Shown piece after piece: positions 46,600 through 60,249 of a DNA stretch of 64,000 bases. The translations under genes and the position numbers were made by a program. The stretch lies in assembly GCA_022410635.1 (NCBI GenBank), contig JAJVDF010000280.1, forward strand, positions 1,193,587 to 1,257,586. Reading direction: 5' to 3'. This DNA is from Tretioscincus oriximinensis. Its lineage: Eukaryota; Chordata; Lepidosauria; Squamata; Gymnophthalmidae. The notes under the pieces were generated by a model that saw only the letters and a program-made list of their open reading frames with translations, did not search any database and was not told the DNA's origin. How positions within the stretch are numbered: position 1 is the stretch's first letter; every line of letters begins with the position of its first letter.

Positions 46600-49330
46600 G
46601 ATAATGCCTACTAAATCAGCAGGAACTGAGTAAATAAGTTTAAAAGTATATCAAATCCATGGAAATCCTTGATAGGTAGAAGTTTTATATGTCTCTAGTA
46701 CAAACGAACATGCATCTGACTACAAGAAGCATGAGAGAATGTACTAGATGTTTTCTCCCACCTTGCTACCAAAGTTGGGCAGCATCACTCCATAGCAATG
46801 AAATAAAGGGTCATTCTAACTCTCCAAACAAGATTCCCAGTCATAATGAAAGGAAGCACAGGGACCTACTGTCTGGCTGCTATTGTCTGCTACCTATTTT
46901 CTGGCCTTTAATGTGAATTAAGCCACTATACACTGCTATTGTGGAACTATTTTTGAGTCACTGTGTTATTCTGTGAGCCAATGAAAGTTTGCCTGCCTGT
47001 CATGCCTGGGTATCAATCCTTATCTTTTGCTGGAAACTGCCCAAAGAACCTTCTTGTGGAAGAGCTACACAAGTAAGTAAACAAGCAGCCACAAGATGAG
47101 ATTAATGACAAGCTTGATCTTTTTATTTCATCAGTAGATGCAGGAACAGACAGTCTTGTGTCTCCCCATCCTGCAATCTTAAAGATATGATGCAGCAGAT
47201 TAAAGTACTTGAGCAAGTGCTTTTTGGATAAAGCCCATAAATCTAAGCTCCTTATAAGAAAGGGTAGGCTAAAGATAAAATAAATGCCCATTATAAAGCT
47301 ACTCCTGCTATTTAAAAAAACTTTACAGTAAAAATAATTTCAATTTATTTATTGCACTAGGTTCGGATTACATTTCTGTCTTTTATAACATTACACTATT
47401 TCTAAACTTGCTTCAATATGATTTAGTCACAACCCAATAAAAGCAATTTAAAACATTAAAAGCAATAAACATATGGAGCTTTTATTGTTCCACTTGCTGA
47501 CAGTTGGCAAAGATGCAGAAATTTCCAAAGTCTACATATTTTATAAACCCATGGCATATTGAATGAAATACTTGAAAATTTAATCTGACAACAGCATTAC
47601 TGAGCCCTGATAAATATTGACTTGCATGCATACTCCAAAGAAACAACTGCAGTTTATTTTATATTCTTTCAATTTATGCTTCAAATCCCCACCAGCTTTA
47701 AGCTGAGGTTTTATCATCTCATCTCATCTCATCATATAAAAGTGAATGCAACATTCTAACCTCAGAGACTTGTGATTATCATGTTTTATATGCCTGGAGC
47801 AAGAATTTCAAAGAATTTCCTAGACAGTCAAGAGACTTTAGACAAGAGCATGAAACTGGGAACATTTTATAAAATCAATAACTTATTTTATAATCCAGTA
47901 TTTATTTTAAATTTCTCACACAATGAATATCTGACTTTGCTTGAGCCTGCAGTTGGGGGCCCACTGTTTGAGATAAAATTCAGCAGCATCAAAATTCTTA
48001 TGATGCAAATACTCCCATACCCCCCATACACAAACACATCAGTTCTTTCAGATAGTTTTTAGAACAGGAATCCCCCATGTACCTCTAGGATAATGCTGCT
48101 AATTATGAGCACCTATAACAAGTTACAAATGGAAAAAAATTAGCCAGATTGATTGATGTAAAAGATTTATATCTCATCTGTAACATAACCCACCCAGCCT
48201 CACTCATTTCCTCCCTCCCTGGTAGGACTGCATTCATGAGTTATGAGTCAAAGACCCATGTGAACTGAAAAAAATTAACCAGGTGTCAAAAATGATGTAA
48301 AACTGGTGCCTGGCATATGTCCACTGGGAGACAATTCCAACGTTCTGGTGCCCGCCCCAAGCATACCTTCTCATGTCCCAGAATTCTTCACCCTTCTGGG
48401 AGTAGTGGAACTATGAGAAGTGCTAATTCTAAATGCAACTGTGCACCACACTTTCTGCATCAAAGGAAGTGTCTAGATAGAATGGGGAGGCCTGTTGTTA
48501 GAACTGAGGAAATTCAAGTCTGGTTTCCTAAGCTGAATGCAAAAACCAGATTATAATTACTTGGATATTATTGCCATTATGTCACTCTGAAATAAGGCAG
48601 GAATCATGATNGTTGTTATTATTATATCTTGCCAACCCTGCCCAATCCTGCCATAGGCAAGGATGGCTGCAGAATCTAATAGTATCTGGAAGAAAACAGT
48701 TGTCCTCTCATCCTTTAGAAAATAAATCATCAAAATAAGGTAACTTAAATCAGATACATATCTTAACTTGCATATTAATTTACACTTCAATAGAATGCAG
48801 ACCCTGATGTCTAGTCTAGCTACATTCCACTGAGAGTGATATAATGTAAATAGGCTACATCTCCATTTGTATATCTGATTCACTTCAAGGGGCAGAGTGT
48901 ATTCTCATCTTACATCTAAGGAGTTCTTTGGATGGGAAAGATTAGTTCATGATGAAGCATGAAAAAAGAATTGTTTCTCATGCTGATCCTTTAAAACAGA
49001 AGGGTGTTTCCTGCTTGCAATTTGCATAGGTCTCAACCTAGTGGGGAAGGGAAAAAAGAGAATTTGTACCTTTCACTTAGTTAAGTAACAGCCTATAAAG
49101 GGAAGGCAGATTAAAGACTGGAAAAGCTGCCCCTCCCTGCAATGCAACCTGCTTCAAATGAAAACCTTCTAAAAGTTTTATCATTGNCTTACCCCTTCCA
49201 ACATCCAGGATAAACTATCACCAGTCAAAATGCCACCAGTCAAAAACTGAATACCACCTAAGTCAAAGGTTTGGCACCTTTTCATGCAATTGTTTATAAA
49301 ATTATTTTCCACATTGTAGATTTCTATTTG
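46600..49330. other. Non-coding, no recognised gene
   Basis: Probable TIPARP intron sequence. A (ATCTC)n-like short run lies at about 47714-47733. No exon is recognised. Confidence 0.5.
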
Positions 49331-49339
49331 AAGGCATCA

Positions 49340-49575
49340 AAGCTAGAAGATTTATTTATTTATTTATTTATACTTATATACCCGAAGGTCTCTGGGCAGC
49401 CAACCACAGGGGGGCGTACGTAGCTTTTGTTGCTTTCCCCACAACAGACACCCTGTGAAGTAGGTGGTGNGGCTGAGAGAGTTCTAAAGGACTGTGATTG
49501 GCCCAAGATCACTCAGTTGGTTCCATGGAGGAGTGTGGAATCAGACGGGAGACTACCCGACAAGAGTCCATATAT
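49340..49575 (-). mobile_element. tRNA-derived SINE (family B), near full length
   Basis: On plus it starts with the (TTTA)n tail, then CCCGAAGGTCTCTGGGCAGC, AGCTTTTGTTGCTTTCCCCA, CACCCTGTGAAGTAGGTGG, GTGATTGGCCCAAGATCACT and the tRNA-like end GGGAGACTACCCGACAAGAG. It is the reverse of the copy at 55734-55980. Confidence 0.85.
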
Positions 49576-49579
49576 ATGA

Positions 49580-52500
49580 ATATATGATTAATGTGATTGT
49601 AACTGAAATCTCTAATTGTAGAATTAATAATCTGGAAAATAGTAAGAAAATGAGGGACTCTAAANAGAAGTTGTTAATCATAAAATATTATTTAGGGGCA
49701 AAAATAAGGAGTGAAGCAATGAAACTGAGATAAGATTGATTTTCCATATGTGAGCCTTCTTGAATATTGAAAGCGATAAGGGATAGAGTGGAGGAAAAAA
49801 GGGGAAAATGTTCAAAATACTGTATTAATGTAAGAAACAAATTGTATTAATATGCAAAGATCAATGAAGTATTTTAAACCTCCCATTATTATTTTTAAAA
49901 GAAGACATCAAAACTATGAAGGAACTCATAGGGAATTAAGAAGTAAAGCCAAAAATGCGTTAAACAAACCAGAATACAGCTATATTCAGATTCTTCAAAG
50001 TGTTCCTTCACAGGAACAACAAGTATTCCTTCCTTTGATGTCTTTCATAAAAAGGTCCATCCACACTTTTGACTAGAAAGGCAAATCCACACTTTTAAAG
50101 GTACAGGACCCTGTGGATTACAATTTCCTGTGACAAGTTAGAGAGCATCAACTTAGAGGAATCTATAGCAGCTGCTGCACAAGGATTTGCAGAAAGACGT
50201 CACGGACATTCACTGCTTTCTTTGGAATCTGAAATCCAATATATTGCTAATCACTCTTTGATCTGACATGGGAGATTTTGCTCCTGTGTTAGCGCAATCA
50301 GTGGTTTGTGGCATGTTTTATGCTTCAAAGGGAAGCAGCAAATCCTCTTGAAGCTTTCTGGTGCACCTTCAGGGTGCTGGGGCTATTGGAAATGGGACAA
50401 AAGATCATGATGTTCTCAAGCCCGGTTTGCTTGCATGGTTTTCTTTGGTCTAGACCCTGCGGCTGAAAGATATGCTGTGTTAGCAAGATTCACAGAAAAG
50501 GCGGCAGCCCTTTATCCTCTTCCAGTATCAGGACTTTGCCATTAAAACAAAAGAAGCAACCAACACTAGGACTTTTCTACAGAGTCATCTAGTCTGACAG
50601 GATTACTCTTACCCTGTCCAGCCAGACTTGCCTTCTGATAAAAAACACATCCATTTTGTTGACTGCAGGTTTTCTTATTAGTAAACCCACAGATGTACAT
50701 TGAATTTATGACGTGACAGCACAACAGGTAATGACAATTATGATCCTTCAGCTCTCTATCATGCTGTAAATTAAATGTAACAGGTCGGGTTCAACAACAG
50801 CTGGAGGTAATGGTATAGTATGGGTGGGCACAGGGGTCATTGCCCTGGCAGCAAAATTTAAAAAATAACATTCGCTCTGTCTCACACAGAAAACCTCCCA
50901 ATGTTTGATCAGTTGTCACAGAAAGCACAAATGAATGGATGAGGTGGCACTAGGGGCGAAGGAGACAGTTGCAATCCAGGTGACCCTCAGCTAGCCATTT
51001 GAACCTGCTGTGCCTGGCTATGAAGGGCAATATGCATACAAACAGGAATACACCATGCGGCAACTACAAACTAAATGAGTGTATTAATAAACAATTCTTA
51101 ATGTATTCAGTAGTACACATGATGTACACAGCACAGTAGGCAGAACAAAAACGTATTATGTTGTCTCACATATACTAAAATATAGCAAAACATGAAGAAA
51201 ACATAATAGAAGGGGGCAATCCTTCTCTAGCAGTCCAGAATTTCATTGGGTTGACTTCCTCAGGCACCTCAGTAAGCAAAAACTTTAGGTAGAATAATTT
51301 GTAAAAGTGTGCTGTGACTTCCCGATGACTAGCTTCTCATCGACTGTAAAGTCTTCAGTGGGAGAGCATAGTTTATTAATACACTGATTTAGTTTGTAGT
51401 AGATGTGTGGTGCATTCNTGTTTGTATGTATATTGTTGTATTTCTAGCAGCACTCCCTTCTCTTTTGCATCATGGCTCTGAAGGGCAGAAAGATGACAAG
51501 CGTCAGCAATGAGATGAGATGCTGGTGTGACCTTCCCTTCCCCCAGGTGCTGACACCCATGCACTCCAGTGGTTGGGGCCCTACATGTTCCCTACTCTTA
51601 TGCTACAGAAGGCTTCTTTTGAATAAAGCATTCCATGATTGGTGTCAAAACCACAATTAATTCTGAAACAAGATTTTTTGTTCTGCTTTTTAATGAGATT
51701 ACATTACTGGTCACTTGACTTGTTAATATTTTGGCACCAACATGTAGGATAGACTTTATTGCTCTCTCCTCCAGGTCTTTATGAACTTTGCTTTTACAGG
51801 ATAATTTGTGCATGAACAACTTTAATCAGAACTCATTTTAAGGGCCCAAAGGTTAAGAAAGAGTTACAGGAGAGAAAGGAAGGAAAACCAGACTTCTGCT
51901 GTTTAAAAAAGAAATTCCTTGGGGACAGGTGAGAGAAGAAACATATGGCAAGTGTTAAGATGGTTATGAACTACAGACAAGCATCAGTGAACATGACATA
52001 AGTTTAGGAAGGAGCCTTGATCAGTGACTTCTCAGAGGAGATGAGACCTCTCAAATTTAGGATTGGGTTTCCTTTACACAGCCACATTTGTTTTCCTGGC
52101 TAGAAGGCAAACTATTTAAATGAGGGCTGTTCCAGATGTTTCTGGCTACAGGTTTTGACCTTAGTCTTTGGCAGCAACTGCCATTATTTTGTTTTGTTTT
52201 GTACTGATCTTACTGTGATCCATCCTGAGACCTTCAGATATGGGTTGCAGTTGAGTTTCACTGGTTTAAACTTATTAGCTTATACCTTGCTTAACTAGAA
52301 CTGGATATAAAGCATGTTCAGGTTCGCCAAACAGTTTCTACATTTCCACTTTAAAAATTTAGAAGACCATCAAACATTCCACATAACAGCTGCAGACTTG
52401 TAACAAAGAGGTACTGTTTGAAGTGCAAGATAATGCAAATAAGAGAGTAAGTCACAGTATGCAGTGTGCTTGTGACAACACCACGGATGTTTGGGCAGGC

Positions 52501-53520
52501 AGAAGATGAGAGGAGGCAACTAAACCCATTCAAGATCATTAATGTGCTGAAAAATGTGAGCATGTGTTATTTAGTAAATTGCTAGCATAAGGGGTGTTCG
52601 GTTTCTTCCCACAATAGACATATGGAAAGCAAAAAGGCAATAGTCACCATGTAATGGTACAGACTGTCAAAACTCTTTAGTTTCTTCATAGAGACACACA
52701 GTACATATTCAATATGGCTGTGGGTTTCCAACTCAAGAAAGCCAGAAGCCACTCATAGTTTGTCACACTGCCACTGCTGAAGTAACAACAATTTAAGTAC
52801 ATGGCTTTGAGTAATGAAACCCTACTAAACACACTGAGTTAATTTCCTTCTTCAAGATTCATGAAAACTTCAAAGATCAGCCAAGAACAGCCACCTTGTA
52901 ATATCTGTGCCCTGATTTATAAAAAAGATGCTCAAACTTTTCCATTGGTGTGTCAAATTCTGTTCTACTACATGCTGCCTTTTTTAAATAAATGTTTCAA
53001 CTATTTAGTTGAACTGGAGAAATTACCAAAAAGCTAAATTAGTGAATACTATTAGTAGTCATATTTCTAGTGTATTCACAGCATCCTTGATTATACATAG
53101 ATCCCACAAAACACAAACTGAAGAGACCATTTGCATTTCCCATGCTGAGATCCAACTCTGTGGATTTGATTCCCCTCTGTCCTGCATGAATAGAACATAC
53201 CAACATGGGACCTCACTGATCCACACTAACATGTGCACTGATAAAGCCCTAAAGACGACGCGATGATGGAGTGTCCTATTCTGAAACAGAGATATGCACA
53301 GTCTTGCTTAGTGTCCAATAAACAGAAGACTATATTTATATTCCTGAATAGCATTTACATATTAACTGCCCACAAATCATGAAGTCTGGAGCACAGTAAC
53401 TGCATTTGGTTGTAAAATTAGTATTATGAAGAACATGAATCCAGAGCTCATCACAACAAACCTATGCACTCTATAAACTGCCTGAGTAGCGTATGCTCCT
53501 TTTGGCTTTTAGGAATTTCT
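49580..53520. other. Non-coding, no recognised gene
   Basis: AT-rich. Short frames only. No RNA gene or element is recognised with confidence. Confidence 0.5.
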
Positions 53521-53529
53521 ATGTGAAAC

Positions 53530-53830
53530 TATTAAAAGTTAGGTACGTTTAGCCTGAAAAAGAGAAGTATGCTATACATTCAGGAATCTGAAGGGCTGCC
53601 ACACTGTTGAGGGATCTGACTTGCTCTTACTTGCCCTAGGTAGCAGAAGTAGAACTAACAGAATGAAATTTCCTTGAAGAAACTAAGTTAGACAATAGAA
53701 GGAACTTCTTATCAGTCTGTGGAACACATTACCTCATGGAATGATGTTTTTCCCTTTGCTAGAGATCTTCAAGCAGAAGCTAGATAGTCATTATGGCTAC
53801 CATATAAATGTGCTGAACTAATTATCCCTT
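53530..53830 (+). mobile_element. CR1-type LINE 3' UTR fragment
   Basis: GTTTAGCCTGAAAAAGAGAA, AAGAAACTAAGTTAGACAAT, AGAAGGAACTTCTTATCAGT, GTGGAACACATTACCTCATG and TCTTCAAGCAGAAGCTAGAT follow the usual order of the CR1 region before its end. Diverged. Confidence 0.6.
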
Positions 53831-53839
53831 GGATATACA

Positions 53840-55730
53840 AGGGGAATAATCCAGATGAATCCAATATATGATAGGTATATCCAATTATTTGCCACATTGT
53901 TGGCAACCCTTATTGTTATCCATTATGAATGGTATAATATAGTGAATTTTGTATGAAGAAAAATGGTTGGACGTGATGACCTGGAACCTATTTTCCAATA
54001 GACAAGTTCTGTGAACTAATGAGGAGCAAACAATGCTAATCCACATTAGGGATTCTAAACATATAAGATGATGCAACACATTTTCACCAAATTAGGCTTA
54101 CAGTTGCTTTTTCCTTTACTCCAGGAAACTCTTCAACTTGATATGGGAAGATTCAAGTGGCAGCAGAAGAAATTTGATTATTTCAAAGAAACCCCAGAGG
54201 GCAACTCTACATCAAAATGCACACAGGATTTTCATTCATTGCCAGATACTTTACAATTTACATTTTTCAGTTAAAAATAAAGCTATTAACACAATTGCCA
54301 GTCAACATCAGCATTGATGGAAAGTCAATTTGCATCTTTTGACATGGCCTTTAGAAACAAAACTACCATAATTACTGCCTGGATTTTTAAGTGTATGCTG
54401 CCACTTCAGTTGTAAAAAGTACCTATTTTAAAGAGAAATAAATTTAGGAGGGTTTTTTTTTTAGATATCCATTTGGAAGTAAGTGCATTCTAGCAGAGTT
54501 TTTAACATTTCTAATACTCAGCAATTCTCATCTACCTTTAAAAAATAAAAAAGAATACAGGACATTATCAGATTTACCTTAATGGATTATCAAATCTGAT
54601 GATATGACCTCAAGAAGGTTTGGCATCTACCATTTAAAAATTACCCAGATCAAAAAGTCCCCAAAAGTCAGCCACATAATTTTTAATAGGTTACAAATAT
54701 TTATTTTCCTGTAATGCTTTTAGCAGCACACACTGTAAGATCTGGGACGTGCAGATCTTAACCCTGGATGTATAAAACACAGATATGAAGACAATGTTCT
54801 TTGTGTAAATAAGCTTAATGGAAGGTTTTGCAGACATGGGAATAAGGGTGTGGATGTTAGGTTTGTACTTATTAATCACTTACTGGAAAAAGGCAGCTCA
54901 TACATAGCTATTGGCAAATCACAACAGACCACAGGATCAGTTCACCAACACAGTAACACTTTGCATGTGCAATATTAACTGCAGTCAACTGCCCAGAAGG
55001 CTCCTAACATGGGATAGGTGGTTTGATGTCTTGTCATTTATAGCTCCACAGCCGTTCCTACCCTTGGCACGTTGCACTGTTTCATTAGCATTAGTCAACT
55101 GATGGGCGTTTACCAAGAATGAGCTTGAAGGGAAGGAAGAACATCCACACACTGGTTGACAAAACCTTTTGTTCTCCTTTTTGTCTTACCCTTTGTGATC
55201 TAGCAACAGTAACTGTGTACACAATATTTGCCATCCAAGTCACAGTTCTTCTCACCACCACCACCAATGTCACTCATTATGCAGCACTGACTCAAAGAAG
55301 TACAAATGCATTAAAGTCAGGTCTGGTTTCCAGGATACCGATACCAAGGATGCATCCAGATGTTATTTATGCTTCATGCCGGAAGTAGTGGCAAAACCTG
55401 CGATACGGGCTTCTGTTTATCAGGGGGCACATTTTGCTAGGCGGTTGGAAAGACAGCTTGGAAGAGAAGAGACCATTGCACTTCCCAACCCCAGCAGAAA
55501 GCCCCCACCCCGATAAACCCACCCCGCTTGCCTCCCACCTCCTCGGGCAGCAAACCTGTTAGTGCTGATCATCCAATTGGCAGGTCAGCGTGGGCGGCAG
55601 GGAGNGGCTACTGATGAGCAATGAATCATGTGCTGTGGAGGGAGTGATAGCGGTACTGTTTACTCACCTTGCTTAGAAGACCCAACGCCAGCATCTTTTA
55701 TATATGGATACAATATCCAACTATAAACTA
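53840..55730. other. Non-coding, includes a GC-rich patch
   Basis: Mostly AT-rich. About 55380-55640 is GC-richer, with CATGCCGGAAGTAGTGGC and CACCCCGCTTGCCTCCC, and may be an unidentified repeat. No gene is recognised. Confidence 0.4.
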
Positions 55731-55733
55731 CAC

Positions 55734-55980
55734 CAATTTAGTGTACTGGTTAGAGTGTTGGACTCTTATCTGGGAGTCTCCCGGTTCGATTCCTCACTCC
55801 TCCGTGAAAGCCAGCTCGGTGACCTTGGGCCAGTCACAGTTCTTTAGAACTCTCTCAGCCCCACCTACTTCACTGGGTGTTTTGTTGTGCAACAAAAGCT
55901 ACATGTACGTCACCCTATGGTTAGCCGCTATTTGACCTTCGGGTATAGGGCAGGATATAAGTACAAATAAATAAATAAAA
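55734..55980 (+). mobile_element. tRNA-derived SINE (family B), near full length
   Basis: It has an A-box region CTGGTTAGAGTGTTGGACTC and a canonical B box GGTTCGATTCC at 55783-55793. GTGACCTTGGGCCAGTCACA and TCTCAGCCCCACCTACTTCA follow, then a tail CTTCGGGTATAGGGCAGGAT ending in (AAAT)n. The polymerase III boxes and tail are intact, so it is one of the younger-looking copies here. Confidence 0.9.
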
Positions 55981-56035
55981 ACTACAGTGGAATAAGTAAG
56001 TGTTGTCTAGATGTAACTTTGGTAATATGTAAGAG

Positions 56036-56215
56036 GGGCTAGTAGCACTTTAGAAACTAACAGGAAGAGAAAGAAGTTGGCAACAATGGTTTTCCTAGAC
56101 CTAGTCTAAGGCTGGGCTTTGGGAACTACTTAGAGATGCATCTAAAGAAGCAGGTTTATTCTACAAAAGTTCATGTTACCAAATTCTTTCTGTTAGTCCC
56201 TAAGGTTCTATCAGA
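56036..56215. repeat. Inverted pair of the Penelope-like(?) repeat
   Basis: The left half GGGGCTAGTAGCACTTTAGA and AACTAACAGG is reversed. The right half TCTAAAGAAGCAGGTTTATT, CTACAAAAGTTCATGTTACC and TTAGTCCCTAAGGTTCTATC is forward. Arms are diverged, unlike the perfect arms at 31131-31233. Confidence 0.6.
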
Positions 56216-56219
56216 TCCT

Positions 56220-58010
56220 CTTGTTTACGGATCCAGATACCAAGGCTAGCTCTTTGAATCCTGCCACTAGGTACTATGTGCGGCATTCTTCTGTGTGAAT
56301 TACTCCAAAGATCAATTGTTGGCCAATGAACTCTTAACATTGTATTTCCAGCAGAGCCCAGCTTTCAATCCAGGCTGCTTACTTTCAGTTTACAGAACAA
56401 TAACAAATAAGTGCAGAATCATCAAGGCATGATGGATGAAGTTCTGAGAGAGGGGGAAGGAGAGAGGGAACGACAGAGAGGAGACACTAGTTTTCAACTT
56501 AAGGATCATTCAGGCGCCACAAGATAGCATTAAATAATGAAAGCATTCTAATTGGGACTCCAGATTAAAGATTTGCATCTAATATTAAACTATCTAAAAA
56601 AGCAAGATCCATTTAAATAAGCTTTTGAAATCAACCTCTCTTTTCGGTTTGCAAACTTGAAGGCTTTGTTAATCTGCTTAACATCTGTTTTATTCATTTA
56701 TAACAAAATCATGGGCAAAGTACAAGCTGTGAGATCAGAAAATTCTGATTTTATGCATGATACTGTGCATAAAATTACGAAAATGGAATGGAAATATTTC
56801 ACCTAGGTTCCAAAGACATGGGAGGACTCAGATTTTCTATGGTCAAAACTTGGCAGCCTTTTTAAACACAGATCAGCTACAAGCAAATACATTGTTTATA
56901 TAGCCCACAAATTCCAGCTGTTCTTGATCCAAGATCATATTTAAGTAATGAAGTATACTATCTGATCACAGAGCAATGAAAAGCTATAGCCTTGTCAAAC
57001 TTCTGGCTTTCAGAAGTTAAACCTTTTGCCCTTTGGCTGTCTTTAAAGTCTCAGTCACGTAGATGAATACAAGTCTCAGGCTGCCTCCAGACTGCAAGAG
57101 GCAATGCAAGATCTAAATAAGATTGCATGAGTGACCAACAACCATCCGGTGAAAGGCTATTGTGATCAATTTATTTCAGATCACTGGAAGCCAGCCAAAC
57201 ACCCAACACTTAGTCGCTTTCTGGTAATCCCAAACAACACGATCAAAAGTCTGGCAAAAGTCACAGGATGAATATTGTCACATGACAATATTAGCCAACT
57301 GTCCATAAAAGCAACATTATGGAGTTGAGAGCAAATAACTTGGTTCTATAAGGAGAATGACACAGAAGTGTACGACATTCGCAATGTAGTGCCAAGATAA
57401 CTCTTGAGGTTTTTCCCTAACCTGGAGACACCTAGATTTCTCAACAAGGAACCAAGCCTTGCTCTCCAAGCTTGGCTAACGAACTCAAAGACACTTAAGG
57501 TAATTAATTGCTACAATTCTTCTCAGCCATCCACTTTACAGATCCAAATGTATGTTTGGAGACAGCGATCTTAACCCTCCACCCTCTGTCTACAAAGATG
57601 AGTAAAGCAACGAGGTGCATATCCTGCTTCAAGTCCTCATTAACCCCACTAACCTAGAAAGGCAGGAGAAGTGGGTGGCCAAACTCATACATATGCACGT
57701 CCACATGAGTCTCTCTAGCTACTCAGCTGTTTGCACATGCTCAAGGAAGCACTATATAAAAGGGGGACATACACAACACATATTACAATGGAGACCCTGT
57801 ACTGAGCTGAGTAGTGAAGCGGCTATTTTTGCTGCCTTGGAAAAGTTATGCAGGAAAGCCAGAGGCAGCCTGATTACATTCCAGCCAAGCTAGGTTCTTC
57901 TTTGAGTGGCTCTTGTAAACCTTTCAATACTTCAAGATGAACTTTTTGGAGGCAAAATGTTCAGAACAAAACATTTGTTATTGTTGCAACTATATGTATA
58001 TATGGCTTAA
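56220..58010. other. Non-coding, no recognised gene
   Basis: AT-rich. The frame at 57615-57893 has no recognised domain. Confidence 0.45.
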
Positions 58011-58014
58011 ATCA

Positions 58015-58391
58015 TTGGTGGGCCTCTGTGTGAGACAGAATGCTGGATTAGATGGGCTCCAGCTTGATTCAGAAAAGCAATAGCCACGAATGGCTCAGTT
58101 GCTTAGGAAACCGTCTCTCATCTGGGTTTAGAAGCCGTGTGTCGGACGTGGGGAGAGTTGAGCACCTTCCACTAGCCTGTAGCTCTAACCAACCCAGCTA
58201 TCTGAAAGTAAGAATTGCAAGAAATTGCAACTGACTGCAAGTAGATACATAGAAACCACCACTGCCTGGTGGGAAAGATAGAATGTAAGCCTTCAGGCAA
58301 AGTACCCTTGTAAGCTGCTTTGAGTCCCTTTGAAAGGTGAGAAAAGTAGGGTATAAGAACTCAGTTCTTCGTCTTCTCTTATGTTCTTACA
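58015..58391 (+). mobile_element. CR1-type LINE tail interrupted by a SINE
   Basis: TGGTGGGCCTCTGTGTGAGA, AATGCTGGATTAGATGGGCT and CAGCTTGATTCAG precede the SINE. The expected CR1 end CTCTTATGTTCTTAC resumes at 58377. This shows the SINE inserted later than the CR1 copy. Confidence 0.8.
58085..58376 (+). mobile_element. tRNA-derived SINE (family A), near full length
   Basis: CACGAATGGCTCAGTTGCTT (A box), CCGTCTCTCATCTGGGTTTA with a small deletion at the B box, GCAAGAAATTGCAACTGACT, CAAAGTACCCTTGTAAGCTG, then GAAAAGTAGGGTATAAGAAC and TCAGTTCTTC. Loss of part of the B box suggests it is transcriptionally weak. Confidence 0.88.
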
Positions 58392-58394
58392 TCA

Positions 58395-60155
58395 TTTGTT
58401 TATTCTGGTGTTTACTAATAATCCAGTTTTCTGGTTTGAATTCGCCTCATTCACACATTTACAGTGTATTCCGAGTTTTACATTAATCTTAACTCATGAC
58501 AAGCATGATTTCCTGTGCACTTGACTAGTTTCACATCAGCCATTTTGTTTGTTGGTTGTCAAGAGTACATATAGTAGTTTCTCCTTCCAAATGCTATTTG
58601 GATAGTCTGCTGCCAATATCTAATTCTTCCTCTCCAACTCTGACAGCTTCTCATCAAAACTATCCACACACCATAACCTTTCCTCAATAACCCTATATAA
58701 ATGTTCGGCAGGTGTTTTTCATGGTATAATAAATAGTCCAATGATTTGGATTTAAAACCCGAAATCAGTCCATTTATACAAGAACCTGGTGAGAAAAATG
58801 CAACACAAATTTGACCTCCAAGCAGATTGTTGGCAGTAATTGACTCTGATCCTGACTGTGGCTTTGAATTCCTCTTGACAACAACAGCAACTATATAGTA
58901 AGTCATTATTAGAGGACATTTTTAGCAATCAACAACTTAAAAGGTTTTTTGAAAATGAAGCAAATTCACCTATTATGAATTTGCCACTAACAATGAAACA
59001 GTTATCATTTGAGAATGAATACAGTTCAAAATCTGGGCTGGAAGACAATGGGAATGTAGAACACAAAAATTATTTGATTTAAATTGCTTTGTTTTTGAAA
59101 ATATATTCATGGCTGTAAGGAAATGGCAATATGCATGGCCACAATCAAGCTCTTTCAGAAAATTGATATACCAAATATCCAGATATTTGGCCTATTGGGA
59201 AGACCCTTTTGAATTTTCTTGGGAGATGCTTATTGCTTGGGAAATTGGGCAAAACCCCACACAGCTGGTGACAGTAGTCCCGTGCAGAATGCCTGCACAG
59301 TGGCATGAAGAAAGGCATGGGGGGCACAGATGTAATTGGGGAAGCTGCAGATATGATTGTAAAAAGCAAAAAAAATGTGGTTGGAGAAGGCTAAGAATAT
59401 AGTGATAGAAAGAATCCAATGGATGAACTGTTTCCTACAACACCCTTCCCCCATCAATACTGAACTGAAGCTCCAAGCTTTTAGTGTCATTCAACTGGGT
59501 ACAGAACACAGCAAATCCTCCCTCATTATAAGCAGGTTCTTAGAAGAACCAGTCTGGCACATCTAAATTAAAAATGTTTCATATTACACATCAGACCAGA
59601 TTGCTGAATTTGTCTGTAGTATTTCTTCTGGTTAGAATGGTAAACCAACTAACATTTCGTTCTCCAATCTTACCTGCATAGTGATAAGAGTACAGGAACT
59701 AGATGTTCATTCCACACCCTTGCCGGTACTTCTAAAACTTTTCTTCGACAAATACCTTTTGGCAGCTTCCCTTATCTCTATGAATAAACGTCCATTGTAC
59801 TTTTTATATATGTAAATAAAGACAGGAAAGGAGTAAAAAAGATGATGATCTGGTTCTTACAGAAATTAAATGTTCTCTTTAGTTTCTTCTTTTCTTTCGA
59901 GCTGACCATAGGAGTCTTTAATTAGGCTTTTTATCCAACTCCCCTTTATTAGGTCACTATTAATGGCAATTGGCTTATAAATGAGGGGCTGGTGCTGATC
60001 CAGTTGAACCTCTAGATAAATTATTCATGTTCTCCTTAGCTTTTTGAAGAGCCTCAACCATTTCCTCCTGCTAAGCACATTATTAGCAATAGGTTACTCC
60101 TCTTCATGGCCGACGGTTCTTTCTGCAATGAATTTTATCATGGGGTATTTTCCGC
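58395..60155. other. Non-coding, no recognised gene
   Basis: AT-rich. The overlapping frames at 59109-59490 have no recognised domain. Confidence 0.45.
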
Positions 60156-60159
60156 ATGA

Positions 60160-60245
60160 GGCTGAATGCCTGTCACAGTCTGCACTAGCATGTTGGTGGG
60201 CAAGTCCCTATTCTGGGATATAATCTGGAACAAGGCCCAATCTTC
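60160..60245. mobile_element. Foldback element family C, partial
   Basis: CTGTCACAGTCTGCACTAGC, ATGTTGGTGGGCAAGTCCCT, ATTCTGGGATATAATCTGGA and ACAAGGCCCAA follow the family's right half. Confidence 0.6.
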
Positions 60246-60249
60246 AAAG

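Noticed and set aside
55734..55810. Possible true tRNA gene with canonical B box
   Set aside because: It continues into the family B SINE body and A-rich tail and has copies at 7409 and 49340, so it is a tRNA-derived SINE.
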